A stretch of 64,000 bases of DNA from Ectobacillus funiculus (GTDB lineage Bacteria > Bacillota > Bacilli > Bacillales > Bacillaceae_G), in assembly GCF_004138295.1 (NCBI RefSeq), contig NZ_SCFM01000007.1, forward strand, positions 1 to 64,000, written 5' to 3'. A program made the position numbers and the translations under genes. Shown in pieces: positions 36,689-46,391 of this stretch (positions are counted from its first letter, which is position 1; each line of letters starts with the position of its first letter). The notes under the pieces were generated by a model, which saw only the letters and a list, made by a program, of their open reading frames with translations, was not told the origin of the DNA and searched no databases.

Positions 36689-36826
36689 TAAAGAAAACTC
36701 ACCGATTGGCGAGCCCTGCTCTTGGGCGAAGACAGAGGCGTAGTTGCCCTTATATTGTACCCCTAAAATTCCTCGTCATATCAAACTATCTTCCACCTGG
36801 AAATTTATACCTTATTAAAGTACAAA
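36689..36826 (+). repeat. R1 repeat, full-length, forward
   Basis: TAAAGAAAACTCACCGATTG, GGGCGAAGACAGAGG, CCCCTAAAATTCC and CTGGAAATTTATACC. Runs into the argF terminator. Confidence 0.88.
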
Positions 36827-36861
36827 ACAAGCAGTCCTCATTTAGAAGACTGCTTGTTTTA
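36822..36861 (-). terminator. Terminator of argF
   Basis: AAAACAAGCAGTC pairs with GACTGCTTGTTTT, with a T-run on the minus strand. Confidence 0.85.
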
Positions 36862-36864
36862 TAA

Positions 36865-37824
36865 CTATTGTAATAGCGCAGCAAGTACTGCCTTTTGCGC
36901 GTGAAGACGGTTGCCAGCTTGCTCAAATACAGCGGACTGTGGTCCGTCAATAACTTCTGCGGTTACTTCTTCACCGCGGTGCGCCGGTAAGCAATGCAAA
37001 AACTTGTAATCCGGCTTTGCCCATTGCACCAATTGCTCATTTACCTGGTATGCTGCAAAGTCTTGCAGACGTTTTGCAGCTTCCTCTTCTTGCCCCATAC
37101 TAGTCCAAACATCTGTGTATAAGAAATCTGCTCCTTGCACAGCTGCTTGTGGATTTTCCATAACTTCAATGACAGCGCCGGTTTTCTTTGCAATTTCCTT
37201 CGCTGTATTTACAATTTCCTCATTCGGCTCATAACCAGCCGGGCAAGCAGCTGCCACATGCAGACCAACCTTTGCTCCCCCAATTAATAAGGAATGCAGT
37301 ACATTGTTGCCATCTCCAACATAAGTAAGCTTTACGCCCTCGAATGTTCCTTTTTCCTCATAAATAGTCTGCAAATCTGCCAAAGACTGACAAGGATGAT
37401 GGCCATCTGTTAGACCATTAATAACAGGTATTGTCGCATACTTCGCAAGCTCTGCCACCTTCTCGTGCTCAAACGTACGAATCATAATCGCATCTACGTA
37501 CTGCGATAATACCTTTGCCGTGTCTTCAATTGTTTCTCCACGTCCAAGCTGAAGCTCTTTTCCGCTTAAAAACATACCATGTCCGCCAAGATGCAGCATG
37601 CCTGTCTCGAAGGAAACACGTGTACGCGTGGAGCTCTTATCGAAAATCATCGCTAACACTTTTCCTTGTAATACGTTTGGATTGCTTCCTGTTTCAGCTC
37701 GCTGCTTTTTTAGCTGTACCGCCAGTTGAATCAAGGATACAATCTCCTCTGAGCTAAGCTCCTCTAATGTTAAGACATCCTTTGCCTTTAATTTCACATC
37801 TATCGTTTGCTGTAATACACTCAT
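36865..37824 (-). CDS. argF: Ornithine carbamoyltransferase
   Basis: A 319-residue enzyme forming citrulline. [10 protein letters not shown] binds carbamoyl phosphate, [10 protein letters not shown] and [13 protein letters not shown] are the ornithine-site motifs. GGGAGG precedes the ATG. It follows argCJBD but is separated by about 250 nt containing R1 and a hairpin, so it may need read-through or its own promoter. Confidence 0.96.
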   Translation of the reverse strand: MSVLQQTIDVKLKAKDVLTLEELSSEEIVSLIQLAVQLKKQRAETGSNPNVLQGKVLAMIFDKSSTRTRVSFETGMLHLGGHGMFLSGKELQLGRGETIEDTAKVLSQYVDAIMIRTFEHEKVAELAKYATIPVINGLTDGHHPCQSLADLQTIYEEKGTFEGVKLTYVGDGNNVLHSLLIGGAKVGLHVAAACPAGYEPNEEIVNTAKEIAKKTGAVIEVMENPQAAVQGADFLYTDVWTSMGQEEEAAKRLQDFAAYQVNEQLVQWAKPDYKFLHCLPAHRGEEVTAEVIDGPQSAVFEQAGNRLHAQKAVLAALLQ

Positions 37825-37871
37825 GTAGCACGCCTCCCTTTGATTGTCCCTAATCCCTTACGAAAAATAAC

Positions 37872-37909
37872 ACTCACCATAAAAGGCAGAAACGCACCTT
37901 CTATGGTGA
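37872..37909. terminator. Strong hairpin between argD and argF
   Basis: CTCACCATAAAAGG pairs with CCTTCTATGGTGAG. On the minus strand TGTTATTTTT follows, so it may attenuate transcription from argD into argF. Confidence 0.6.
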
Positions 37910-37960
37910 GGAGGTATTTTACAGCGTGAGCCATTCTGACTAGCTCCGCTTTTTATTACA

Positions 37961-38080
37961 CTATAAAAAATTATAAATTTCTAGCTAGAAGTCACGCTAC
38001 TTATATGGGAATTTCAGGAATGTAAGTGCAACTCTGTCTTCGCCCAAGGGCACGGCTCGCCAATCGGCGAGTTTTCTTTA
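37961..38080 (-). repeat. R1 repeat, reverse, in the arg operon
   Basis: TTATAAATTTCTAGCTAGAA, GGAATTTCAGGAATG, GTGCAACTCTGTCTTCG and CCAATCGGCGAGTTTTC. Its terminal TAA is the argD stop codon. Confidence 0.85.
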
Positions 38081-39235
38081 TAGTGAGACTGCACTGACTT
38101 TGCCTAGTACTTCTTTTATTGCGCTAGCAGCTGTTTCCAGCTCTTCCTTTGTTACCGTTAAAGGAGGCAACAGACGTACAACATTCGGTCCAGCCACCAA
38201 TACGAGCAAGCCCTTCTTTTGTAGCTCTGTTACAAAAGGAGCCGCTTCTGTGTTACATTCGATTCCGATCATTAACCCTTTGCCGCGCACTTCTTTAACA
38301 ACTGGAAGAGATGTTACATCTTGCAGAAGTTCCATAAAGTACGCCTCTTTTTCAGTCACACTTTCTAAGAATTCTGGCTGCATTACGTTCTCTAGCACCG
38401 CTTTCGCAGCAGACATTGCAATCATATTCCCGCCAAACGTTGTACCGTGTGTTCCCGCACTAAATGTATCCGCAAGCTCCTCTTTTCCAATAAGCGCCCC
38501 AACTGGAATACCGTTTCCAAGTCCCTTCGCTACTGTAATGATGTCAGGAGAAATGCCGTAGTGCTGATAAGCGAACGCTTTTCCTGTCCGCCCGATTCCT
38601 GTTTGCACTTCATCAATAATTAGCAATGCGCCATATTTCTTGCAAAGCTTTTCTGCTGCCTGCAGAAATTCTGTTTGTGCTGGCGTTACGCCGCCTTCCC
38701 CTTGCACAGCCTCTACCATAACGGCCGCCACTTCATGATCCATCGCCTGCTCAAGCGCCGCCGCGTCGTTAAATGGCAAATAAGAAAACGTCGGGAGCAG
38801 CGGACCAAAGCCGCTGTGAATTTTCTCTTGTCCTGTTGCCGTCATTGTCGCAAATGTGCGGCCGTGGAATGATTGATGGAACGTTAAAATTCTGCTTTTC
38901 CCTGTATGTTTACGGGCTAGTTTAATAGCTGCCTCATTTGCTTCTGCGCCGCTGTTACAGAAAAATACACGCTGTCCGTCGCTATTTGCAACGAGAAGAG
39001 ACGCAACTTCCTCCTGTAAGGAGTTTTCAAAAAGATTTGAAACGTGCCATAGCTTTTGTAATTGTGCCTGCACCGCTTCAACTACAGCAGGATGACAATG
39101 TCCTAGATTGCATACAGCGATACCAGAGACAAAGTCTAAGTATTCCGTTCCATTTGCATCAATTACCTTTGTGCCTTTACCCTCTACGATTTCCAATTCC
39201 CAGCGTTTGTAATTCGGAAATAACGCGCTGCTCAT
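38078..39235 (-). CDS. argD: Acetylornithine aminotransferase
   Basis: A 385-residue class III PLP enzyme. [17 protein letters not shown] binds the cofactor phosphate, [13 protein letters not shown] is the PLP-ring segment and TVAKGLGNG holds the Schiff-base lysine. Overlaps argB by ATGA. Its TAA is simultaneously the first triplet of an R1 repeat. Confidence 0.95.
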   Translation of the reverse strand: MSSALFPNYKRWELEIVEGKGTKVIDANGTEYLDFVSGIAVCNLGHCHPAVVEAVQAQLQKLWHVSNLFENSLQEEVASLLVANSDGQRVFFCNSGAEANEAAIKLARKHTGKSRILTFHQSFHGRTFATMTATGQEKIHSGFGPLLPTFSYLPFNDAAALEQAMDHEVAAVMVEAVQGEGGVTPAQTEFLQAAEKLCKKYGALLIIDEVQTGIGRTGKAFAYQHYGISPDIITVAKGLGNGIPVGALIGKEELADTFSAGTHGTTFGGNMIAMSAAKAVLENVMQPEFLESVTEKEAYFMELLQDVTSLPVVKEVRGKGLMIGIECNTEAAPFVTELQKKGLLVLVAGPNVVRLLPPLTVTKEELETAASAIKEVLGKVSAVSL

Positions 39236-40002
39236 CCTGCCTTCACTCCTTTCGTAACAGTTGTTCCAATGATTGCTCCGTTCTCATCAATAAAGCCTTT
39301 AAGTCCATCTACGATAATAACCTGCTCAACTTCACCCTGCAGTGAAGCTAAAGCCGCCTTCACCTTTGGAATCATACCGCCCGTAATGACTCCCTCTTCA
39401 ATCAGACTGGACAATAGCTCTTCGTTCGCCTCGCGAATAAGTTCACCGTTATGAAGTACACCTGGAACGTCCGTTACAAATAAAAGTTGCTTTGCTCCAA
39501 GTGAAGAAGCAATCGCTCCCGCAGCTGTATCACCGTTAATGTTATACAGCTGACCGCTTGTATCCATACCTACCGGAGACACGACTGGAACGAGTTCCTG
39601 TGACAGCAAGCTTTGCAGCAGCTTCACATTTACAGTCTTCACATCGCCAACATATCCAAGCTCTTCATTTAAAGCGGCAGCTTCGAGAAGTTTGCCATCG
39701 CAGCCGGATAATCCGACAGCTGACGCGCCGTTTTTCTCAAAGCGTGCTACGAGATTTTTGTTTACCATTCCACATAAAATCATTTCTACAACTTCTAATA
39801 CATCCTTTGTTGTGACGCGCAATCCGTTCTTTTTTTCTACTGGAATGTTTAGCTTCGTCAACATTTCATCGATTTCCGGCCCGCCTCCATGGACAACGAC
39901 AAGGTCGTGTTCTGCTTTTAGCTTTTGCAGGCTCGAAAAGAAAGTGTCCGACAGACGTGCTAAGACACTCCCGCCGCACTTTACTACAATTGCCTCTTTC
40001 AT
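39232..40002 (-). CDS. argB: Acetylglutamate kinase
   Basis: A 256-residue amino-acid kinase. VKCGGSVLA and [13 protein letters not shown] form the nucleotide and substrate glycine loops; [12 protein letters not shown] and [11 protein letters not shown] are typical. GGGGAGACGG precedes the ATG. Third gene of argCJBD. Confidence 0.96.
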   Translation of the reverse strand: MKEAIVVKCGGSVLARLSDTFFSSLQKLKAEHDLVVVHGGGPEIDEMLTKLNIPVEKKNGLRVTTKDVLEVVEMILCGMVNKNLVARFEKNGASAVGLSGCDGKLLEAAALNEELGYVGDVKTVNVKLLQSLLSQELVPVVSPVGMDTSGQLYNINGDTAAGAIASSLGAKQLLFVTDVPGVLHNGELIREANEELLSSLIEEGVITGGMIPKVKAALASLQGEVEQVIIVDGLKGFIDENGAIIGTTVTKGVKAG

Positions 40003-40014
40003 TTCCGTCTCCCC

Positions 40015-41238
40015 TTACGTGCGATAGCTCGCATTAATTTTCACGTAATCATAGCTTAAATCACAACCCCATGCCGTTCCGCTGAAGTCCCCAATGTTTA
40101 AGTTCACGTTAATTACAATTGTATCCTGCTGTAAATAACGCTTTGCTTCTTCTTCTGAGAAAGGCTGCGGTTCACTTTGTTTCAGTACAGCGATATCTCC
40201 TAATGAAATATCCACCGTGCGCGGATTTACCGGCGCTTCACTATGGCCTAATGCACCGATGATTCGACCCCAGTTCGCATCTTCACCATAAACTGCTGTT
40301 TTCACTAGGCTAGAGCCAACGATTTTCTTCGCCGCCATACGCGCATCATCCTCTGAAGTCGCGCCATGCACATTCACTTCAATCAGCTTTGTTGCGCCTT
40401 CGCCGTCTTTTGCAATCGCCTTTGCTAAATCCTCGCTTGCACTTTTAAATGCTTGGAAAAATTTATCCCAGTCTGGATGTCCCGGATGAAGCGGCTCATT
40501 TTCTGCCAATCCGCTCGCCATCACAACGACCATATCATTTGTAGATGTTTCGCCATCTACTGTAATTTGATTAAATGTGCGATCCGTTACTGTGCGCAGT
40601 GCCTGCTGCAGCACCTCACTGTCAATATTTGCATCCGTTGTAAGAAAGCCTAGCATTGTCGCCATATTCGGGTGGATCATGCCAGAACCCTTTGCCGCAC
40701 CTGCTACTGTTACACATTTGCCATCAATCATTGTTTGGTAGCATGTTTTCTTCACAACTAAGTCTGTTGTTAAAATCGCTTCATAAAAGCCAAAGGCATC
40801 CTGCTCATCCTCTGTAGGAGAAAGCTGCGAGATCCCCCCGCGCACTGTTTCCATCGGAAGCATTTCACCGATCACTCCTGTTGAAGCGACCGCTACAAGA
40901 TGTTCCTCTAAACCAAATTGCTGCGCTGTCAGTGTGCGCATCTCAAAAGCGTCCTGTTCTCCTTGCTCTCCTGTACACGCATTCGCATTCCCACTATTTA
41001 CGACAACTGCTTGAAGCTTGCCGTGCGCAGCGATGCTGTCTTTCGTGACAACAATTGGTGCTGCCTGAAATTGATTTCGTGTATACACAGCTGCGCAGCT
41101 GGCCGGTACCTCACACAAAATCGCTCCGAGATCTTTCCTCGCTTTTCGAATTCCGGCGTGCACTCCTGTTGCTTTAAAGCCTTTTGGAGTAACAATAGAT
41201 CCATTTGCTAGTTTTACGCACACTGATGTTTCAATCAT
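40015..41238 (-). CDS. argJ: Bifunctional ornithine acetyltransferase / N-acetylglutamate synthase
   Basis: A 407-residue protein that self-cleaves before Thr in MATMLGFLTTDA (about residue 193). It recycles the acetyl group from acetylornithine. GGAGGAAG marks the ATG at 41238; a longer frame exists upstream but overlaps argC. Lies between argC and argB. Confidence 0.96.
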   Translation of the reverse strand: MIETSVCVKLANGSIVTPKGFKATGVHAGIRKARKDLGAILCEVPASCAAVYTRNQFQAAPIVVTKDSIAAHGKLQAVVVNSGNANACTGEQGEQDAFEMRTLTAQQFGLEEHLVAVASTGVIGEMLPMETVRGGISQLSPTEDEQDAFGFYEAILTTDLVVKKTCYQTMIDGKCVTVAGAAKGSGMIHPNMATMLGFLTTDANIDSEVLQQALRTVTDRTFNQITVDGETSTNDMVVVMASGLAENEPLHPGHPDWDKFFQAFKSASEDLAKAIAKDGEGATKLIEVNVHGATSEDDARMAAKKIVGSSLVKTAVYGEDANWGRIIGALGHSEAPVNPRTVDISLGDIAVLKQSEPQPFSEEEAKRYLQQDTIVINVNLNIGDFSGTAWGCDLSYDYVKINASYRT

Positions 41239-41254
41239 GATTTTTCTTCCTCCT

Positions 41255-42289
41255 CTATGGATACAAAGGCACGATATCAAGCCCTGTTCGTTCATTCAAT
41301 CCTAATACAATATTTGCGTTTTGCACCGCTTGCCCTGCAGCGCCCTTCATCAAGTTATCAATAACAGATACAACTGTAATCCGTCCTGTTCGCTCATCAT
41401 ATGTTACAGCTATATCGCAATAGTTTGAGCCGCATACCTCTTTCGGACTTGGATAGCCGCTCTGGCGGATCCGTACGAATGAAGCGTCTGCATAGCTTTC
41501 CTCATATATTTGCTTTAGTTGCTCCCGTGTCATTTCACGCTTTGCCTGCCCATACATTGTTACCATGATGCCGCGTGTGATCGGAATGAGGTGCGTGCTA
41601 AAGGTAATAGGCTTCGTATTTTCATTCCATTCTGTCAGCATTTGCTCAATTTCTGGCACATGCTGATGCTCATTTACTTTATATATTCTAAGGTTATCGT
41701 GAATTTCCGGGAAATGCGTCATCGCGTTTGGTGATTTTCCTGCTCCCGATACACCTGATTTTGCGTCAATAATAAGAGAATTCTCTTCAATTAATTGTTC
41801 CTTCATAAGAGGTGCAGCCGCAAGCAATGTAGCAGTTGCATAGCATCCTGGATTCGCAATCAAGTCTGCTCCGTAGATGCTATCCCTTTTCCATTCTGAT
41901 AATCCGTAAACTGCTTTTGCTAAATCCTCTCGCCCAGCAGCCGGTCGTTTATACCATTGCTCATACTCATCTGGATTTTTCATACGGAAATCCCCAGAGA
42001 GATCAATCACTTTTAAGCCTTTTCGCAATAGCCCTGGAGTCAGCTCTTTAGAAACCCCTGGAGGCGTTGCTAGAAATACAAGCTCGCTAGTATTCGCAAT
42101 ATGATCTGCGTCTATTTCTTCTAATGTATTTGTTACGATCGAGTTTAGGTGCGGATACTGATTGCTAATCGGTTCCCCCGTTTGCGAAAATGAGTGAATC
42201 GAAGCAACCTCAAGCTCAGGGTGGTGAGCAAGCAATCGCAGCAACTCCACTCCGCCGTATCCCGTAGCACCGATAACAGATGTTTTCAT
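41255..42289 (-). CDS. argC: N-acetyl-gamma-glutamyl-phosphate reductase
   Basis: A 344-residue dehydrogenase. Rossmann motif IGATGYGGVELLRLL near the N-terminus, active-site Cys in NPGCYATATLLA (about residue 148), and KSGVSGAGKSP. First gene of the operon with a consensus SigmaA promoter. CGGAGGG precedes the ATG. Confidence 0.96.
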   Translation of the reverse strand: MKTSVIGATGYGGVELLRLLAHHPELEVASIHSFSQTGEPISNQYPHLNSIVTNTLEEIDADHIANTSELVFLATPPGVSKELTPGLLRKGLKVIDLSGDFRMKNPDEYEQWYKRPAAGREDLAKAVYGLSEWKRDSIYGADLIANPGCYATATLLAAAPLMKEQLIEENSLIIDAKSGVSGAGKSPNAMTHFPEIHDNLRIYKVNEHQHVPEIEQMLTEWNENTKPITFSTHLIPITRGIMVTMYGQAKREMTREQLKQIYEESYADASFVRIRQSGYPSPKEVCGSNYCDIAVTYDERTGRITVVSVIDNLMKGAAGQAVQNANIVLGLNERTGLDIVPLYP

Positions 42290-42324
42290 ATATTCCCTCC
42301 GCTCATAAAATCAATGTATCTCTG

Positions 42325-42353
42325 ATTATAATATTGTATATTTATGACGTCAA
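42325..42353 (-). promoter_or_regulatory. SigmaA promoter of argCJBD with candidate ARG box
   Basis: TTGACG (42348-42353), 17-nt spacer, TATAAT (42325-42330) on the minus strand. The spacer contains CATAAATATACAAT, which loosely resembles an AhrC/ArgR half-site. Confidence 0.75.
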
Positions 42354-42685
42354 TTAAATATTTATAAATGACCGAATTTTTTTCATGTTCGCACAATATC
42401 AGAACGCCCCGCAAGAAGGCCAGCAAAAAATTCGGAAACTTTTCTTTCTTATAATGTCCTAAAAAAAGACGGACAAAGCATATTCTTTTTTCAAACAGTA
42501 GTATAAAGCTGCGTAGCTTCAGCTGGTTTAAAACGTGACTTTCATAAAAAGGATGTTTTTATTCATTGAAATGCATAAAAACTTGTTTTGATTAAGAATC
42601 CAACAAAAACAGCTTATTTTTTCTTTATCCTTCCTTACTTCTGCTGTATACTGTTACAAAATCAAGAACAAAGGGACTTAAACAA
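42354..42685. other. Gene-less stretch argC to yqzH
   Basis: AT-rich. A short frame MFAQYQNAPQEGQQ near 42386 lacks a ribosome-binding site. Nothing else supported. Confidence 0.4.
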
Positions 42686-42889
42686 ATGAATGAAGCATTG
42701 ATCAAAAATATGATCCGCAATTGTTTTTATCAATATCATTATACGAAAGAGACTTTGCCGCTTTCCGAGTCCGATTACAGGCAGCTTCTTGAGGAAATAT
42801 GGAAGATGCAGCGGGATCAGCCTGATGCTGAGCTATACGAGCTCATAGAGGATGCCGTATACGAATTTATCACCAATTCAAGCCAGTAA
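42686..42889 (+). CDS. yqzH: YqzH-like small protein
   Basis: A 67-residue acidic protein: NMIRNCFYQYHY near the start, LSESDYRQLLEEIWKM and ELYELIEDAVYEFIT at the end. The two-helix layout and position next to yqjQ/yqjP agree with YqzH. AAAGGGAC precedes the ATG. Function unknown. Confidence 0.75.
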   Translation: MNEALIKNMIRNCFYQYHYTKETLPLSESDYRQLLEEIWKMQRDQPDAELYELIEDAVYEFITNSSQ

Positions 42890-42941
42890 GAGGATAGGTC
42901 TGCAGCAAATAATAAGCAAAAGGCTGTTCCGGGACAATCTC

Positions 42942-42979
42942 CAAAAACCCCAGCCGTAGCGTTTACGGCTGGGGTTTTT
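42942..42979 (+). terminator. Terminator of yqzH
   Basis: AAAAACCCCAGCCGTA pairs with TACGGCTGGGGTTTTT. Confidence 0.85.
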
Positions 42980-43084
42980 GATTAGTTTGTATATCAAGCA
43001 GTACAGTTAGGATTTCTCATACCAACCGTTAGTAAGATATCACTGGCAAGTGCTTTCGATAAAATTATTCGGCAGCTTCATCGA

Positions 43085-43121
43085 AAAAATAAAATGGGAG
43101 AGCTATTACAGCCTTCCCATT
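43085..43121 (-). terminator. Terminator of yqjQ
   Basis: ATGGGAAGGCT pairs with AGCTCTCCCAT on the minus strand, followed by TTTATTTTTT. Confidence 0.8.
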
Positions 43122-43909
43122 TATTTTTTGTTAAGCGATTTTCCTGCCGCACGCTCAAATAAACCAGGAAATAAAGAAAAAATCACAGGACCGATTCCCA
43201 TCCAACGCGGAAGATTTAGCTCCCGCTTTCCTGTTTCAATCGCTTTTATCGTTTTCTTTGCGACATAATCAGCTTTCAGCATATATCGTTGCATGCTTTT
43301 GACATACGTACCGGATTGATCAGCAATATTGAAAAAATTTGTTTCAATAGGACCTGGATTTACAGCCGTAACACCTATATTTGTATTACCGAGCTCCATG
43401 CGCAGACTGTTTGTAAAACCAAGCACCGCATGCTTTGTTGCCGCATATGCACTTGATTTTGGTGTTGCGATCTTCCCAGCAAGCGAGGCAATATTGACAA
43501 TATGTCCGCTGTTACGCCGAAGCATGCTTGGGAGAACTGCCTTCGTACAAGCAACAAGACCAAATACATTTACATGAAACATCTCCTTGACCTCCGCCAT
43601 GGAGGCATCCTGAAACGTTTTGAAAATACCAAAGCCCGCATTGTTCACAAGCACATCGACAGAACCGACTTCCTTCTCAACACGTGCAAATGTTTCTTCC
43701 ACCATCCGCTCATCACTTACATCAAGTGCATAAACATGGCAAGGGGTGCGGTACTGAGCTTCAATCTTCTCCTTTAGTTCTTCAAGCTTACTTTTCGTGC
43801 GTGCCATGATAACAAGCACTGCTCCAAGAGCTGCGGCCTGCAAGGCAAGCTGCGCACCGATGCCGCTTGAGGCACCTGTAATAACAATCACTTTTCCGCT
43901 AAGCTTCAT
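43121..43909 (-). CDS. yqjQ: Short-chain dehydrogenase YqjQ
   Basis: A 262-residue SDR. TGASSGIGAQLAL is the cofactor loop, NNAGFG follows at about residue 85, and the catalytic SAYAATKHAVLGF has Tyr and Lys. A hydrophobic C-terminus (IGPVIFSLFPGLF) suggests membrane association. AGGTGAGAAT precedes the ATG at 43909, eight bases after the yqjP stop, so the two genes are probably one transcript. Confidence 0.88.
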   Translation of the reverse strand: MKLSGKVIVITGASSGIGAQLALQAAALGAVLVIMARTKSKLEELKEKIEAQYRTPCHVYALDVSDERMVEETFARVEKEVGSVDVLVNNAGFGIFKTFQDASMAEVKEMFHVNVFGLVACTKAVLPSMLRRNSGHIVNIASLAGKIATPKSSAYAATKHAVLGFTNSLRMELGNTNIGVTAVNPGPIETNFFNIADQSGTYVKSMQRYMLKADYVAKKTIKAIETGKRELNLPRWMGIGPVIFSLFPGLFERAAGKSLNKK

Positions 43910-43917
43910 ATTCTCAC

Positions 43918-44868
43918 CTATTTCGCATAATACATCCACTCTGCTACAGATGTATCTAATAATATTTGTTGATTATATTTTAAAAAGTCCAATTGTCCAA
44001 CTGTTTCAGACAAAGTGAGCGCAAACTGCTTCGTATACAGTGTCGGAAACAGCTGTATGCATATTTCAAACGCCGTCATCGGTTTTTCCTTCAGCATATT
44101 GAGTACCTTTTGCGCCCGAGCTTCCTGTTTTTTCAACCGCTCCGCTACAAGTTCACTTACCTGTGTGACATCACTGCCATGCCCCGGCAAAATACGCGAA
44201 ATCGGCATCTCTCCAAGCCGTCGCAATGTACCATTATATTCTAACAGCGGCTTTTTCCGCTCCGTCTCTCCGAAATAAGGCGGTTCTAATAATGGATTCG
44301 AGGAAATATGACCGAGCAATGCATCGCCGCCAATCATCAAGCCGTCCTGCTCCCGAAACAAAGCGATGTGGGTAGAAGCGTGTCCCGGTGTCTCGATCAC
44401 GGTAAACTCCGGCAAGAAATCCAGACGATCCCCTTCCTGAACCGCTGCACTTAACGAGCGCTTGCTCGCGTAAGCAAGCGTCCTCTTCATCGGGGGTCCA
44501 TACTTCGCAATCACTTCCGGGATGCCGAACTGCGGTACAATATCTTGAAAAAATTGCTCATAGCATGCTAAAAAGTCTGGATTTTGACTAATCCACGGCT
44601 CATTCCGCGGATGCCCAATAATAGCAGTGGTCTCCGAAAAATCATTCAGCAAGCCAGAGTGATCTACGTGATGATGTGTAATGATAACTGTTTCAATGTC
44701 AGACAAACGATAGCCAAGTTCACCAAGCCCAGCCTGTAAAGCCAAGCGGGCCTCTGCTGTATTTGTTCCCGTATCTACAAGCGTCAACGAATCGCCTTTT
44801 ATTAAAAATACATTCACTGTTTCCACTGCAAACGGAACTGGAATCTCCAGTCGGTAAATGGTGTCCAT
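43918..44868 (-). CDS. yqjP: Metallo-beta-lactamase fold hydrolase YqjP
   Basis: A 316-residue protein. Metal ligands are in ITHHHVDHSG (HxHxDH), ETPGHASTH and ILPGHGSDV. A C-terminal winged-helix-like part (KVLNMLKEKPMTAFEICIQL) is typical of this subgroup. Substrate unknown. Upstream of yqjQ. Confidence 0.88.
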   Translation of the reverse strand: MDTIYRLEIPVPFAVETVNVFLIKGDSLTLVDTGTNTAEARLALQAGLGELGYRLSDIETVIITHHHVDHSGLLNDFSETTAIIGHPRNEPWISQNPDFLACYEQFFQDIVPQFGIPEVIAKYGPPMKRTLAYASKRSLSAAVQEGDRLDFLPEFTVIETPGHASTHIALFREQDGLMIGGDALLGHISSNPLLEPPYFGETERKKPLLEYNGTLRRLGEMPISRILPGHGSDVTQVSELVAERLKKQEARAQKVLNMLKEKPMTAFEICIQLFPTLYTKQFALTLSETVGQLDFLKYNQQILLDTSVAEWMYYAK

Positions 44869-44895
44869 TGTTCAGCCCCCTTATTCTTTTACCTG

Positions 44896-45028
44896 TAAAG
44901 AAAACTCGTCGATTGGCAAGCCGATAGGCGCAGACAGAGACGTAGTTGCACTTACACTGTATCCCTAAAATTTCCGACTACGTCGAATTGACTTCTGGCT
45001 GGAAATTTATATCTTCTTACAGTGTAAA
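44896..45028 (+). repeat. R1 repeat, dimer copy 1, forward
   Basis: TAAAGAAAACTCGTCGATTG, GACAGAGACGTAGTTGC, ATCCCTAAAATTTCCGAC and GGCTGGAAATTTATATC. Its terminal TAAAG is the start of copy 2. Confidence 0.9.
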
Positions 45029-45140
45029 GAAAACTCGTCGATTGGCGCAGACAGAGACGTAGTTGCAACTGCACTTTGTTCCTAAAATTTCCTGCTGCGT
45101 GGATCAGCTTCTATATAGAAATTTATACCTTTTCGCAAGT
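45024..45140 (+). repeat. R1 repeat, dimer copy 2 (short subtype), forward
   Basis: TAAAGAAAACTCGTCGATTG continues directly into GCGCAGACAGAGACG, lacking the CCCTGCTCTTGG segment. Confidence 0.88.
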
Positions 45141-45376
45141 GCCCCATTTAGACTCGATAGCCAAACAACCCGCACATTCTGCAGACTTGTTCCTGCTTAA
45201 ACATGTAAAAAATGAATCTCCCTTCAGTTTACACGAAGAGTAAAATTTTGTCATTCATTTCGAAGTGACATATACTCTTTACATGGAAACACATTCTGAA
45301 GTATAGTGATAAAAATACGGAACAATCAGAAAATGTCCCATATGATATGGGAGTACATTTTATCAGGGGGCTTATC

Positions 45377-46213
45377 ATGCAAAGCTATAAAATTGCCTTT
45401 TTAGGGGCCGGCTCCATTGCGGAGGCCGTGATCGCAGGATTATTGGAAGCAAATTTAGTCAAGGGACAAGATATTACAGTGAGCAACCGCTCTAACACTG
45501 ATCGGCTCTCGTACTTCAAAAGCAAGTACGACGTAAACGGCACACACGATAAAAAAGAACTTCTTCGTAATGCCGATATTATCTTTTTTGCTATGAAACC
45601 AAAAGACGTAGTTGAAGCAATCGCTGAGGTGAAGGAATACATCACGGAGAAGCAATTCATTATTTCTCTTCTTGCTGGTGTTTCAACAGCTTCTATGACA
45701 GGATTGCTAGAAAAGCACATACCGATTGTTCGTTCTATGCCAAATACATCAGCTGCTATTTTGAAATCGGCAACAGCGATTTGTGCATCTGCTTATGCAA
45801 CAGAAGAACATCTTCGTATTGCAAGACAGCTCTTTGAAGCAATTGGCAGCGTTTCGGTTGTGGATGAAGAACAAATGCATGCAGTCACAGCTTTAGCTGG
45901 CAGCGGCCCAGCTTATGTGTATTACATGGTCGAAGCAATGGAACAAGCAGCGCGCGAGGCTGGTCTTGACGATGAGGTTGCTAAATCATTAATCTTACAA
46001 ACATTATCCGGAGCGGCTGATATGCTGCTCACAACAGGGAAGCATCCGACTGTTCTGCGTGCGGAAATTACGTCCCCGAACGGCACAACCCAAGCTGGGA
46101 TTGAAACGCTGCAGAACAATGGTTTCCCAGATGCAATTATAAAATGCATCAAGCGGGCAACAGAGCGCTCCCATGAGCTGGGTGAAACGCTACAAGCATT
46201 GATGAAGCAATAA
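45377..46213 (+). CDS. proI: Pyrroline-5-carboxylate reductase
   Basis: A 278-residue enzyme for the last step of proline synthesis. IAFLGAGSIAEAVI is the NAD(P) loop; ALAGSGPAYVYYMVEAM and ITSPNGTTQAGI are the catalytic-site signatures. AGGGGG precedes the ATG at 45377. Its TAA stop is the first triplet of a left-deleted R1 copy. Confidence 0.95.
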   Translation: MQSYKIAFLGAGSIAEAVIAGLLEANLVKGQDITVSNRSNTDRLSYFKSKYDVNGTHDKKELLRNADIIFFAMKPKDVVEAIAEVKEYITEKQFIISLLAGVSTASMTGLLEKHIPIVRSMPNTSAAILKSATAICASAYATEEHLRIARQLFEAIGSVSVVDEEQMHAVTALAGSGPAYVYYMVEAMEQAAREAGLDDEVAKSLILQTLSGAADMLLTTGKHPTVLRAEITSPNGTTQAGIETLQNNGFPDAIIKCIKRATERSHELGETLQALMKQ

Positions 46214-46328
46214 AGCGAGCCCTGCCCTTGGGCGCAGACAGAGGCGGAGTTGCACTGATACTGTATTCCTAACATTTCTGACTATGTCGAATTGGCATCT
46301 AACTGGAAACTTATCTTTTCTTACAGTG
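46211..46328 (+). repeat. R1 repeat, forward, left hairpin deleted
   Basis: TAAAG joins directly to CGAGCCCTGCCCTTGGGC, then GCAGACAGAGGCGG, TTCCTAACATTTCTGAC and CTGGAAACTTATC. Starts on the proI stop codon. Confidence 0.85.
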
Positions 46329-46350
46329 GAATAAAGTTTGCAACACACAA

Positions 46351-46388
46351 AAACCGAAAGAGGATGGCAATTTGCCGTCCTCTTTCAT
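46351..46388 (-). terminator. Terminator of rnz
   Basis: GAAAGAGGACGGC pairs with GCCATCCTCTTTC, followed by GGTTTTTG on the minus strand. Confidence 0.85.
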
Positions 46389-46391
46389 TTC

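Larger units (their letters stand above)
36488..36864. other. Intergenic stretch DUF2062 to argF
   Basis: AT-rich upstream region, one R1 copy and the argF terminator. No gene seen. Confidence 0.5.
44869..45376. other. Intergenic stretch yqjP to proI
   Basis: Holds a head-to-tail R1 dimer (44896-45140) and a palindrome AAAATGTCCCATAT / ATATGGGAGTACATTTT just before proI. No T-box motif is visible. Confidence 0.55.

Noticed and set aside
45140-45377. T-box riboswitch upstream of proI
   Set aside because: The T-box antiterminator motif (AGGGTGGNACCGCG) is absent and the leader is too short.
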